DNA from: an uncultured Oscillospiraceae bacterium | GTDB taxonomy: Bacteria > Bacillota > Clostridia > Oscillospirales > Acutalibacteraceae | Length of the DNA: 23,637 nt | Direction of reading: 5' to 3' | Assembly (NCBI GenBank): GCA_900540275.1 | Contig: UQFO01000025.1 | Coordinates: 1 to 23,637 of the forward strand | Part shown: positions 1-7,243 of the stretch, one piece after another | Position numbering within the stretch: the stretch's first letter is position 1 | How the letters are laid out: each line of letters opens with the position of its first letter | Position numbers and translations under genes: made by a program | The notes under the pieces: model-generated | What the model saw: the letters and a program-made list of their open reading frames with translations, nothing else | What the model was told of the DNA's origin: nothing | The model's database searches: none

Positions 1-63
1 TGTTTTTCCCTTTTGATTAAACATATAAAGTTTTATGAAAAAACCCAAGAAGCAGGTTGCTTC

Positions 64-98
64 AAAAAAGAAGAGGGAACAGCCGCAACTATTCCCTC
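64..98 (-). terminator. Putative second terminator of the minus-strand operon
   Basis: Read on the minus strand, a 7-bp stem (GAGGGAA at 73-79 pairing with TTCCCTC at 92-98, 12-nt loop) is followed by TTCTTTTTT. It lies downstream of the exchanger gene and the stronger hairpin at 172-204, so it would act as a back-up. A smaller hairpin, GAAGCA/TGCTTC at 49-63, lies just beyond. No gene is visible in 1-204. Confidence 0.5.
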
Positions 99-171
99 CC
101 CACTGATTAAATATTAAAATTTTTATCAAAAGCTTAATACTGAAGGATTAGAAAAAATATAAATCAGATTT

Positions 172-204
172 AAAAAGGGAAAGCAAATATTGCTTTCCCT
201 TTTT
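172..204 (-). terminator. Strong terminator after the exchanger gene
   Basis: A perfect 15-bp inverted repeat (172-186 with 190-204, 3-nt loop) has an A-rich left arm and a T-rich right arm, so it gives a U-tract in both directions. It ends one base before the exchanger stop codon. It should end the minus-strand operon and could also stop plus-strand transcripts entering from the left. Confidence 0.8.
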
Positions 205-1164
205 CTACAAATTACAAACAGCCAGCAAATAAGCGCCGTAGCAAAAGAGCATTAAAACACCCTGCCAACGCATAAAACGCCCCTTGAACAGCGCCGGCAC
301 AACCATGACGGACGCGATAAGCAGGCAGACGGGCAAATCGACCCGGAAGGTCTGCGCCCCAACCGGGAGCGCGCCGCCCGACAGGAAGGCGCACACGGGC
401 AGGATAAGCGCTACGTCGATGATATTCGCGCCGATGATATTGCCAACGGAAAGCGAAGCCTGCTTCTTGGCGACCGCGGTAACCGTTGTGACAAGCTCCG
501 GCAGGGAGGTTCCAATCGCAACGGCGGTCAGGCTGATAATCCGCTCAGAGACGCCAAAGCTCTCGGCAATCAGGCTGCCGTTGTCCACCAGAAGCTGCGA
601 GCCGAGCAAAATGCCGGCGGCGCCCAAAACAAACTTCATAATATGAACGGCACAGGCGCGCCTGCCCGCCGGAACAGCTCCGCCGCGCGGGGGCGCAGCA
701 CACCGCATTTCCGCTTTTGCTTCCCGGATATTCTCCGCTATAAAAACAGCAAACAGCAAAAACATGCCGGCACACCCGAACAGCGTAATCTTGCCGGACA
801 GGGTAAAAAGCCACAGCAGCGTAATCGCTGACAAAAAAAGCATACCCTTCGGCAAAAGCCTGCGCCGCCTGATAAACGCCGGGATAAACAAAATCCCGAG
901 CGAAAAAATCAGGCCGGTGTTCGCAATGACCGAGCCGACGGCGTTGCCCGCCGCCATATCGGTTTTCCCCTGCAGGGCCGCAATCGACGATACAAAAAGC
1001 TCCGGCAAGGTCGTTGCAATGCTTACGACCGTCGCGCCGATGACAAACTGCGGCACATGCGTAATTTCAGCCAGCCAGACGGCGGCGTCCACAAAAAAAT
1101 CGCCGCCCTTGATAATCAGCAGCAGCCCCAATACAAAAAAGAAATAAAGAAGAAAAGGTTCCAT
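205..1164 (-). CDS. Na+/Ca2+ exchanger family (CaCA, YrbG-type) membrane protein
   Basis: This 319-residue integral membrane protein probably exchanges Ca2+ for Na+ or H+ across the cytoplasmic membrane. The two signature alpha-repeats of the CaCA family are visible: TTLPEL near residues 51-56 followed by GNAVGS near 73, and GTSLPEL near 218-224 followed by GNIIGAN near 241. The glutamates in the two PE motifs are the known ion ligands of the family. The halves are joined by an arginine-rich loop around residues 146-172, in the usual place for a cytoplasmic linker. Length matches the YrbG subgroup. The ATG at 1164 has GGGAGG five bases upstream. It is the last gene of the minus-strand operon, 57 bases after the C39-like peptidase gene. 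Ion specificity cannot be read from sequence. Confidence 0.9.
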   Translation of the reverse strand: MEPFLLYFFFVLGLLLIIKGGDFFVDAAVWLAEITHVPQFVIGATVVSIATTLPELFVSSIAALQGKTDMAAGNAVGSVIANTGLIFSLGILFIPAFIRRRRLLPKGMLFLSAITLLWLFTLSGKITLFGCAGMFLLFAVFIAENIREAKAEMRCAAPPRGGAVPAGRRACAVHIMKFVLGAAGILLGSQLLVDNGSLIAESFGVSERIISLTAVAIGTSLPELVTTVTAVAKKQASLSVGNIIGANIIDVALILPVCAFLSGGALPVGAQTFRVDLPVCLLIASVMVVPALFKGRFMRWQGVLMLFCYGAYLLAVCNL

Positions 1165-1221
1165 TTCGCCCTCCCGCGTTTTTTACGCGGAACGAACGAA
1201 AGGAACCTCCCTATGGCCCCC

Positions 1222-1722
1222 TTACGCGCGCACCGCGACGATGTGAGTAAGGGGCGTTTTGATTCTTTTAATAAACTGTTCCATGGTCAGGATATCGTTT
1301 TGCCTGCCGTATACCGAGTTAAAGAACCGGAAGGTTTTTTCTTCCGTAGGCTGATACGCCGTAAAATGATATGTCTTTCCTGTCCCATAATATATGATAC
1401 CCGCCTGCGAGCCTAAGGCGAGCGGCTCGAAGCTGCTTTTGAAAAAGCTCGTGTCCATCGCGTAGCCCTGGCTGCGGATATATTTTTTGATTCCCGGCAT
1501 TCTTGTCCCGAGAAGCCCCTTAAACAATGTATATGGCGTAAGGGCCTCCATTATTTCTTCATATGGTTTTTCGTTGCCGAGCGCTTTCATCAGGTTATAT
1601 ACGGCAATCCAGCCGCACCCATTTTTGCTTGACGGGTAATTGCCGAACGGGATTTCCCGCAGCATCCCCTGGTTGATAATATAGCCGTCCTCGGAAAGGC
1701 AGCCCTGTGGCAGCATACTCAT
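1222..1722 (-). CDS. C39-like (papain-fold) cysteine peptidase family protein
   Basis: This 166-residue protein carries a C39-like catalytic pattern. NGCGWIAVYN places a cysteine at residue 36 at the start of a helix, YHFTAY gives a histidine at 119, and FNSVYG gives an asparagine at 135 where the family has Asp or Asn. It has no signal peptide or membrane segment, so it appears cytoplasmic, unlike the peptidase domains of bacteriocin exporters. The gene overlaps the queH stop by four bases (ATGA), implying translational coupling. A second ATG at 1716 sits better behind the AAGGGAAGG ribosome binding site and may be the true start. Family assignment is inferred from the motif order. The substrate is unknown and no bacteriocin precursor is seen nearby. 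Confidence 0.65.
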   Translation of the reverse strand: MSMLPQGCLSEDGYIINQGMLREIPFGNYPSSKNGCGWIAVYNLMKALGNEKPYEEIMEALTPYTLFKGLLGTRMPGIKKYIRSQGYAMDTSFFKSSFEPLALGSQAGIIYYGTGKTYHFTAYQPTEEKTFRFFNSVYGRQNDILTMEQFIKRIKTPLTHIVAVRA

Positions 1723-2336
1723 CCTTCCCTTCCCTGTGAAAACACACAGCCGCAGTAATTCTGCCGGTACATGCCATACTGTGCTGAAAGCTCCGTGGAG
1801 CGTTTGAACCCGTTTTTCTTTTTAAAATCGGAGCAAAGGTAAGAAATACCGTGCTGCTCCCCAATTTGCTCCCCTATCGTATTGATTGTCCGCGCGTTCT
1901 TCAGCGGGCTTATCGTGAGGGTCGTCGCAAAATAATCGAACCCGCGCGCCATGGCCTGCTTTGCGGTTTCCAAAAGGCGCAGCGCATAGCACCTTTCACA
2001 GCGTTCGCCGCCCTCCGGAAGGGCCTCCATGCCTTTGACCGCATCATAAAACCGCCGCTTGTCAAAGTCCCCTTCCACAAAGGAAACGGGATGCTTTACG
2101 GGCAGCTCTGAAATAAAACGCTTTTGCTCCGCGCTGCGGTGGAGGTACTCCTCGTCTGGGTAAATATTCGGGTTATAATAAAAAACCGTTATGCTGAAAT
2201 AATCGGACAAATATTCTATCACATAGCTGCTGCACGGCGCGCAGCAGCTATGCAGGAAAAGTGACGGCGTCTTGTTTTCTTTTATGAGCTGTGAAAGCAG
2301 TGTATCCAGCTCTTTTTGATAATTCCTGGGGTTCAT
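1719..2336 (-). CDS. queH: Epoxyqueuosine reductase QueH
   Basis: This 205-residue enzyme catalyses the last step of queuosine synthesis, reducing epoxyqueuosine to queuosine in tRNA. It is the iron-sulfur, cobalamin-independent alternative to QueG. The QueH/DUF208 pattern is clear: HSCCAPC with vicinal cysteines at 31-32, CERC at 113-116, TTLTISPLKN near 138-147, DFKKKNG near 170-176, and a late YCGC with cysteines at 195 and 197. Length is typical. The start overlaps the stop of the upstream phosphatase gene (ATGA), and its own stop overlaps the peptidase gene, so the three genes are probably translated together. No other queuosine gene is in the window, so the precursor is made by loci elsewhere or salvaged. 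Confidence 0.92.
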   Translation of the reverse strand: MNPRNYQKELDTLLSQLIKENKTPSLFLHSCCAPCSSYVIEYLSDYFSITVFYYNPNIYPDEEYLHRSAEQKRFISELPVKHPVSFVEGDFDKRRFYDAVKGMEALPEGGERCERCYALRLLETAKQAMARGFDYFATTLTISPLKNARTINTIGEQIGEQHGISYLCSDFKKKNGFKRSTELSAQYGMYRQNYCGCVFSQGREG

Positions 2337-2998
2337 CCTTCATCCCCTTCTTTGATAAAAAGAAGCAGCTCCCGCGCGGTTTTTACCGTCGCCGCGGCGC
2401 CCGCGCCGATAAGCTCCCGCTTTCCGCGAAAGCCCCATTCCACACCGCAGAAGGGAAGGCCCGCGTTCTCTGCGGTATATACGTCCACATTGCTGTCGCC
2501 CACATAGAGGCATTCCCCGCTTGAAACGCCCATTTCATCAAGCATCGCAAACAGCGCGCCGGAATCCGGCTTTTCCTTAAACTGCGGCTTTTTGCCCCAG
2601 GCAAGCGTAAAAGGAAAGCCAGGAAACAGCTTTCCGATTATTTTCTTTACAAACTCATCCGGCTTATTGGATAGCACCGCGGTTTTCACACCCGCTGCGT
2701 TTAATGCATCGAGCATTTCGCGTATGCCCTCATAGGGCCTCGTTTTGTCCATACAATGGGCGGCATAGTCCTTGTCGAATAAATTTATCACACGCGCTTT
2801 TATCTCCGGCGTAAGCCTTTCTCCCCCTACGGCGCGTTCCACGAGCACCGTCCTGCCGTTTCCGACAAACTGCCGGTAGGCGTCCGCCGGGTAAACAGGC
2901 AGCCCGCAGGCGGCAAGCGCCTTGTTCATGCTGCTCGCAAGGTCGTAAAGGGAATTGACGAGCGTACCGTCCAAATCAAAAACAACTGCTTTATACAT
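2333..2998 (-). CDS. HAD-superfamily phosphatase, phosphoglycolate phosphatase-like
   Basis: This 221-residue cytoplasmic HAD hydrolase shows all four motifs: FDLDGTL (nucleophile Asp8, acid Asp10), VLSNKP (Ser110), Lys143 in KEKPD, and VGDSNVD (Asp168, Asp172). The region after motif I, near residues 14-80, is a helical C1 cap as in Gph/PgmB-like enzymes. Phosphoglycolate left by DNA repair is the classical substrate, but these enzymes are broad and the substrate here is inferred. A longer reading from a TTG at 3007 is possible. The ATG at 2998 is preferred because it lies about ten bases after AAGGA, whereas the TTG nearly touches it. The gene is 36 bases after the lipoprotein gene and overlaps queH by four bases. 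Confidence 0.85.
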   Translation of the reverse strand: MYKAVVFDLDGTLVNSLYDLASSMNKALAACGLPVYPADAYRQFVGNGRTVLVERAVGGERLTPEIKARVINLFDKDYAAHCMDKTRPYEGIREMLDALNAAGVKTAVLSNKPDEFVKKIIGKLFPGFPFTLAWGKKPQFKEKPDSGALFAMLDEMGVSSGECLYVGDSNVDVYTAENAGLPFCGVEWGFRGKRELIGAGAAATVKTARELLLFIKEGDEG

Positions 2999-3034
2999 GG
3001 GTATCAAATCCTTAGAAATATCTGAAATGAGGAA

Positions 3035-4879
3035 TTAGAATCCGTCCGGGAAGCCGGTATGCTCTTCCGGCAGCTTTTCCGGCTCCTTTTCCATCTCTTT
3101 TTTGAGCGCTTCCTCATGGAGCTTACGCTGCTGCTCCTGCTCTTCCTTCATTTTGACGCGCCTCGTTTTACGGATAAAGAATAAAATCAGCAGCACGGCG
3201 ACCAGGAACATGGCGCCCGCCACAACGCAGTACGTCGCGACGCCCTGCACATAGGGAACCGTGGCGCTCAGCTCCATCGTGTTTTCCCCGCCCTGCAGCG
3301 TAACACGGTACGATCCGTCGTTTTCCGCAACCGCGGCTGAGTCCTTCTTCGCTTCCCCTTCGCCGTTCAAGGAAATAATATTTTCCCCGCCCTTATTGAT
3401 AAGCGTATACGTAAACGGGACCTCCGCGTTACCGCCTGTCAGCATATAGGACAGATTGACGCTGTCCCTAAGGCCTATATCGGTTACGACCGCCATGGTG
3501 CTCGTATTTTCCGTGCGTTCGAGCGAGTTGCCGCCGCCGAACAAACCGTCGAGCTGCTTACTAATCTGCTGCGCGGTTCCCTTCATGGCAATACGGCAAA
3601 TGAGCGCGTCGTCCTCCTGTTTCTGCGAAACAGACACGCCCTGTTTTTTAAAGAACTGGTACGCGTAATTGCGCCCCTCTTCCCCATCTTTTTTGTTGTA
3701 AAGGAAATCAAGGGAGCGCGTGTAGCTGTCTGAGCCGTTATTCTCAAGCGTTACCGCCAGCCCTTCGATATCATACTGGATACCGTCCGGAATACGCATG
3801 GTAAACGCCTTGTTCCGTGAATTGAGGGTGTAAACGCCGTCAACCCAGCTGCCCTGCTTTTCCCACACGCCCTTGCTGAAAACAAGGCCCTCGCCATATG
3901 TGGTTTTCAGCGGCAGGGAATATTTATAGGAAAAGGCAACCTCGCCGTCCTTTTTGGGGACAAAGCTCAGCACGTCGATATTCTCTTCAAAAACGAGCTG
4001 CTCCGCCAGCGGCGTACTGCTGTTGTTTTCATCCCCGTAATAAACAGAGGATTCCTTGCAGTCGAGGAACAGCGAAGTCACGCGCTGAAGCTGCGCGGCT
4101 GTAATACCCTGATACAGCACCTGGAACTCCTGGTTGTTGCCCTGCTGCGTCCAGCCGCTGTATACGGCTTCCGCGGCCGTGCGCTCACGCATAATGGTCT
4201 GCAGGGTCTTGCCCATCTTTTCATAGGTGGACTGCGGTACAGAGAGCGTAAAACGCCTGTCGTAGCTGTCTTTTTTGTTATTAGTCGTTTCAATCGAAAC
4301 GGCGGTAACGGGGTAGCCCTCCACCGTATTGATATCGATTTGGCTTGACTGGCTGCTTTGGATATCCCCGCCGAGGTTAACGATATTAGAAGCGCTTTCG
4401 TATTCAAAATTGATGTCATTGTACTTTTTTTCAGCAATCCCGTCCTGAAGCCATTTGATAAGCTCCATGCCGTCGAAGTCCTCCTTGAGGTGCCAGCCGC
4501 GGGCAAGGTCGCTGTCCGGCGTTCCGAGCGCGGCGCCTGCCTGCCGGTCGAGCACAGAGGATATTTTATTGATATAATCTTCCTTCGAATCGAATTCAAT
4601 GGTAAAAATATATTTCAGGCCGTCGTCCGCGTTTTTAACCTCGCGCTTGAAGGCAGACGGGCAGAATTCTTTTACCGCCTCGTCAAACTGCGCCTTTAAA
4701 TCCTCTTTCCCTTCAAAGACAAAACCGGTATTGACCGTAATGCTGCGGCTGCCCTTGAACTGCGCGTTCATATTAATGAGGTTTTCCACCTGTACCTTTG
4801 TATTTTCACAGCCGGATACTACCCCGGTAAACAGTACGGCGCACAACAGCAGCAGTACGAGCTTTATCCCTTTTTTCAT
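3035..4879 (-). CDS. Large lipoprotein with an additional C-terminal membrane anchor, function unknown
   Basis: I do not recognise this 614-residue protein. It opens with a lipoprotein signal (MKKGIK, hydrophobic stretch, lipobox VSGC with the modified cysteine at residue 24). About 520 polar extracellular residues follow, with many Ser/Asn/Thr and predicted beta strands. A hydrophobic segment near residues 545-569 comes next, then a highly charged tail of about 45 residues (RKTRRVKMKEEQEQQ...) that would be cytoplasmic and coiled. The chain would thus be tied to the membrane at both ends. Three in-frame ATGs lie close together (4891, 4885, 4879). The first overlaps the AAAGGA site and is unlikely, and 4879 gives the best spacing and signal peptide. 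It lies between the cyclase and phosphatase genes in one operon. Confidence 0.8.
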   Translation of the reverse strand: MKKGIKLVLLLLCAVLFTGVVSGCENTKVQVENLINMNAQFKGSRSITVNTGFVFEGKEDLKAQFDEAVKEFCPSAFKREVKNADDGLKYIFTIEFDSKEDYINKISSVLDRQAGAALGTPDSDLARGWHLKEDFDGMELIKWLQDGIAEKKYNDINFEYESASNIVNLGGDIQSSQSSQIDINTVEGYPVTAVSIETTNNKKDSYDRRFTLSVPQSTYEKMGKTLQTIMRERTAAEAVYSGWTQQGNNQEFQVLYQGITAAQLQRVTSLFLDCKESSVYYGDENNSSTPLAEQLVFEENIDVLSFVPKKDGEVAFSYKYSLPLKTTYGEGLVFSKGVWEKQGSWVDGVYTLNSRNKAFTMRIPDGIQYDIEGLAVTLENNGSDSYTRSLDFLYNKKDGEEGRNYAYQFFKKQGVSVSQKQEDDALICRIAMKGTAQQISKQLDGLFGGGNSLERTENTSTMAVVTDIGLRDSVNLSYMLTGGNAEVPFTYTLINKGGENIISLNGEGEAKKDSAAVAENDGSYRVTLQGGENTMELSATVPYVQGVATYCVVAGAMFLVAVLLILFFIRKTRRVKMKEEQEQQRKLHEEALKKEMEKEPEKLPEEHTGFPDGF

Positions 4880-4910
4880 TGACATTTCCATCCTTTCGCC
4901 ATGGATGTTT

Positions 4911-5501
4911 TTAAATCCCTTTTTCCTGTTCCAGCAAAATCGCCCGCACAGGCGCCGCCTCCAGCCCTGAAAGCTTTATGGGAAACGCGGCGAGCGTATA
5001 GTCCCCGTCCCTGATTTCGGCAAGCTCAAGCCCTTCTAATATAATGACATTATGGAGCAGAAGCTCCCTGTGGATTTCAAACTCCTCATCCCTGCAGGCA
5101 ATAGACAAGCCGTCGGTCCCGATAAGGCGGATTCCGTAATCGGCAAGCACGAACGCCGCGCTCTGCGTTAAAAACGCCTGGCCCCGCCCCCTGAGCAAAA
5201 GCCTTTTTTTACAAAACGGGAGGATTTCTTCCATATCCTCGCCTGTCAGAAGCCCTTCGATGGTAACGACGGTACAGGCGCCGTAAAACACGGAAAGCGG
5301 TATTTCATCGATTGCATCGCCGTCCTCCAGATAATGAAGCGGCGCGTCGATGTGCGTGCCGGTGTGCGTACACAGCTCGACGGAGGACAGGTTGCAGTCC
5401 TCCCCGTATTCAATCCGCGAAAGCCAACCGCTTTTTGGCGCAGGGTCCCCGTCGTATAATTTCGCAGTAAAAATGTTTTTAGAGATGTCATGCAGAATCA
5501 T
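4911..5501 (-). CDS. Cyclase family protein (kynurenine formamidase-like metal hydrolase)
   Basis: This 196-residue cytoplasmic protein of the cyclase family (PF04199 type) includes arylformamidase KynB and many uncharacterised hydrolases. The metal-binding signature H-x-G-T-H-x-D-x-P-x-H is complete at residues 46-56 (CTHTGTHIDAPLHY). The C-terminal part (IILEGLELAEI, then AAFPIKLSGLEAAPVRAI) also matches the family, where this stretch closes the active site. Kynurenine pathway genes are absent, so a KynB role is not supported and the substrate is open. The ATG at 5501 follows AGGA at nine bases. It is the first gene of the operon, downstream of the promoter at 5558-5585, with 31 bases to the lipoprotein start. 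Confidence 0.87.
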   Translation of the reverse strand: MILHDISKNIFTAKLYDGDPAPKSGWLSRIEYGEDCNLSSVELCTHTGTHIDAPLHYLEDGDAIDEIPLSVFYGACTVVTIEGLLTGEDMEEILPFCKKRLLLRGRGQAFLTQSAAFVLADYGIRLIGTDGLSIACRDEEFEIHRELLLHNVIILEGLELAEIRDGDYTLAAFPIKLSGLEAAPVRAILLEQEKGI

Positions 5502-5557
5502 ACCGTCCCGTCCTTTCTTCCACGCCTTTAGGCACAGGGGTATAAATTTACAGGGTA

Positions 5558-5585
5558 ATTATATCATATCTTTTCCCTATTTCAA
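5558..5585 (-). promoter_or_regulatory. Promoter of the cyclase-to-exchanger operon
   Basis: On the minus strand, TTGAAA (5580-5585) is followed after 16 bases by a perfect TATAAT (5558-5563) with an extended -10 TG one base upstream. It lies 57 bases ahead of the cyclase start and is the only good promoter seen in front of the six minus-strand genes. Confidence 0.7.
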
Positions 5586-5617
5586 AGAAAAACATAGGAA
5601 TGCGCATATCTTTGTAG

Positions 5618-5623
5618 TATAAT
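5618..5623 (+). promoter_or_regulatory. Possible -10 box for the small membrane protein gene
   Basis: A perfect TATAAT lies about 120 bases before the 53-codon gene, but no convincing -35 box is found 16-18 bases upstream. The stretch 5624-5728 shows no other clear element. If used, it would give a long untranslated leader. Confidence 0.3.
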
Positions 5624-5740
5624 AACCTCAAAGCGGGTAAAAAGCTCACAGTATAAAAGCCGTACATTTCTAATATCTTTTGTGATATCGGGAATGTGTT
5701 GCCCGCGCGCATGATATATCGGAGTTCAGGGAGGCTTGGC

Positions 5741-5902
5741 ATGAAAAATTTCTTTATAGTCCTGGGATGGGGCATCCTATTGGCTGTCATATTAATTAAC
5801 CGCCTTGTACAGCCAATGTCAGATATCATGGTAATCGCGCTAGCTGTCATCGCAGCAATTTGCCTTTGTACCGGAGTTTTAACAAAGCAAAGAAAAGAGT
5901 GA
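5741..5902 (+). CDS. Small two-helix membrane protein, function unknown
   Basis: This 53-residue protein has two hydrophobic segments (about residues 4-20 and 27-45) joined by a short polar turn (NRLVQPMSD), and it ends in a basic tail KQRKE. The ATG at 5741 is chosen over an in-frame ATG at 5696 because GGGAGG lies six bases upstream of it. No family is recognised. It precedes the alcohol dehydrogenase gene by 138 bases without an obvious terminator, so co-transcription is possible. The strong ribosome binding site and clean two-helix pattern support a real gene. Confidence 0.6.
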   Translation: MKNFFIVLGWGILLAVILINRLVQPMSDIMVIALAVIAAICLCTGVLTKQRKE

Positions 5903-5939
5903 AGCAGACGGTAAATATCTTCGGCGATACGAAAACAAT

Positions 5940-6026
5940 ATGGATACAAGGAGCTATACAATATTTCATGAAGATTATGTAATTGCTACCGCCGCAAAGG
6001 CGCCGCAATTACTTGAAACAATGTAA
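5940..6026 (+). CDS. Possible 28-codon leader ORF before the alcohol dehydrogenase gene
   Basis: An ATG-initiated ORF reads MDTRSYTIFHEDYVIATAAK and onward, ending in ETM. Its TAA stop overlaps the AAGGAG site used by the next gene, an arrangement that could couple their translation. The frame is open upstream to 5883. There is no good ribosome binding site before the ATG. It could be a leader peptide, the tail of a decayed gene, or chance. Confidence 0.25.
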   Translation: MDTRSYTIFHEDYVIATAAKAPQLLETM

Positions 6027-6040
6027 GGAGTTGATTCCAG

Positions 6041-7198
6041 ATGGTTAATTTCACCTATAAAAACGCAACGGAAATCGTGTTCGGCAAAGGGACGCAAAGC
6101 CAGACGGGGGAGCTTTTAAAGCGGTACGGCGGCAAGAAGGCGCTGCTGCACTACGGAGGCGGCAGCATCAAAAAGAGCGGCCTGTATGACGAAATCACCA
6201 AAAGCCTTGAAAAAAGCGGGATTGATTATCTTGAGCTGGGCGGCGTAAGGCCAAACCCGCGCCTGTCCCTTGTCCGGGAAGGGATTGCGCTTTGCAAAAA
6301 AGAAAAGATTGATTTTGTCCTGGCTGTAGGCGGCGGCAGCGTAATCGACTCGGCTAAGGCCATCGCGATGGGCGCATGCCTCGAGCATGACGTATGGGAT
6401 TTGTTCAAGGTGCGCCGTCCGATTGACAAATGCCTTCCTATCGGCGTTGTTTTGACTATTCCCGCTGCCGGAAGCGAGACAAGCGCAAGCATGGTAATTA
6501 CAAACGAGGACGGATGGCTCAAACGCAGCTATTCCCATGGGCTTGTTCGTCCGCAGTTCGCCGTCATGAACCCGGAGCTCACCTTCACGCTGCCGCCGTT
6601 CCAGACGGCATGCGGCATTTCGGACATGCTTGCGCACATTATGGAACGGTACTTCACTACGGTCAGGAACGTCGACGTCAGCGACCGTATGTGCGAGGCC
6701 GTAATGCGCTCGATTATGATAAACGCGCAGAAGGTCATTTCTAATCCGGACAACTATGACGCGCGTGCCGAAATCATGTGGGCCGGCACGGTTGCGCACT
6801 GCGACATCCTCGGGCTTGGGCGAATCGGCGATTGGGCGTCGCACGATATCGAACACGAATTGAGCGCAATTTACGACATTGCCCACGGCGCGGGGCTTGC
6901 CATTATATTCCCCGCGTGGATGAAATACCAGCACGAGGTGGACGTCACACGCTTTTTACAATTTGCCGTGCGGGTCATGAACGTGGATATGGCGTTCGGC
7001 GACCCGGATTCGATTATACAGGAAGCCATCCGCAGGCTTGAAAACTTCTTCTCCTCCATCGGGCTTCCCGTTCGGTTAAGCGAGCTGCAAATTGACGGCA
7101 GCCGCTTGAAAGAAATGGCGCAGAAAGCGGCGCCTGTCGGGAATTTCAGCGTATTGCAGGCAAAGGATATTGAAGAAATCTACAGGCTTGCCCTATAA
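6041..7198 (+). CDS. Iron-containing alcohol dehydrogenase (NAD(P)H-dependent butanol dehydrogenase type)
   Basis: This 385-residue group III alcohol dehydrogenase of the BdhA/YqhD branch reduces aldehydes to alcohols in fermentative metabolism. The nucleotide-binding GGGSVIDSAKAIA motif is at about 97-109. The metal ligands of the family are visible as Asp195 and His199 (GISDMLAHI), His268 (WASHDIEHE) and His282 (AHGAGLAI). Length is full. The ATG at 6041 follows AAGGAG by ten bases. Native substrate cannot be told: butanal, other short aldehydes and methylglyoxal are all used by relatives. No butyryl-CoA genes are adjacent. The gene is closed by the hairpin at 7207-7242. Confidence 0.93.
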   Translation: MVNFTYKNATEIVFGKGTQSQTGELLKRYGGKKALLHYGGGSIKKSGLYDEITKSLEKSGIDYLELGGVRPNPRLSLVREGIALCKKEKIDFVLAVGGGSVIDSAKAIAMGACLEHDVWDLFKVRRPIDKCLPIGVVLTIPAAGSETSASMVITNEDGWLKRSYSHGLVRPQFAVMNPELTFTLPPFQTACGISDMLAHIMERYFTTVRNVDVSDRMCEAVMRSIMINAQKVISNPDNYDARAEIMWAGTVAHCDILGLGRIGDWASHDIEHELSAIYDIAHGAGLAIIFPAWMKYQHEVDVTRFLQFAVRVMNVDMAFGDPDSIIQEAIRRLENFFSSIGLPVRLSELQIDGSRLKEMAQKAAPVGNFSVLQAKDIEEIYRLAL

Positions 7199-7206
7199 AA
7201 CCTGAT

Positions 7207-7242
7207 AAAAAGCGGATGCCCTCTGGGGGCATCCGCTTTTTT
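7207..7242. terminator. Bidirectional terminator between convergent genes
   Basis: A 14-bp stem (7207-7220 with 7228-7241, 7-nt loop partly able to pair further) has five A on the left and six T on the right. It can terminate the alcohol dehydrogenase transcript on the plus strand and the dockerin/cohesin transcript on the minus strand, whose stop codon is at 7244. Confidence 0.9.
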
Positions 7243-7243
7243 A

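Noticed and set aside
5548..5961. 137-codon minus-strand frame over the small membrane protein gene
   Set aside because: It covers the minus-strand promoter at 5558-5585 and the strong ribosome binding site of the plus-strand gene; no credible start signal.
6116..6934. 272-codon minus-strand frame inside the alcohol dehydrogenase gene
   Set aside because: Shadow of a gene with complete catalytic motifs on the plus strand; composition is not protein-like.
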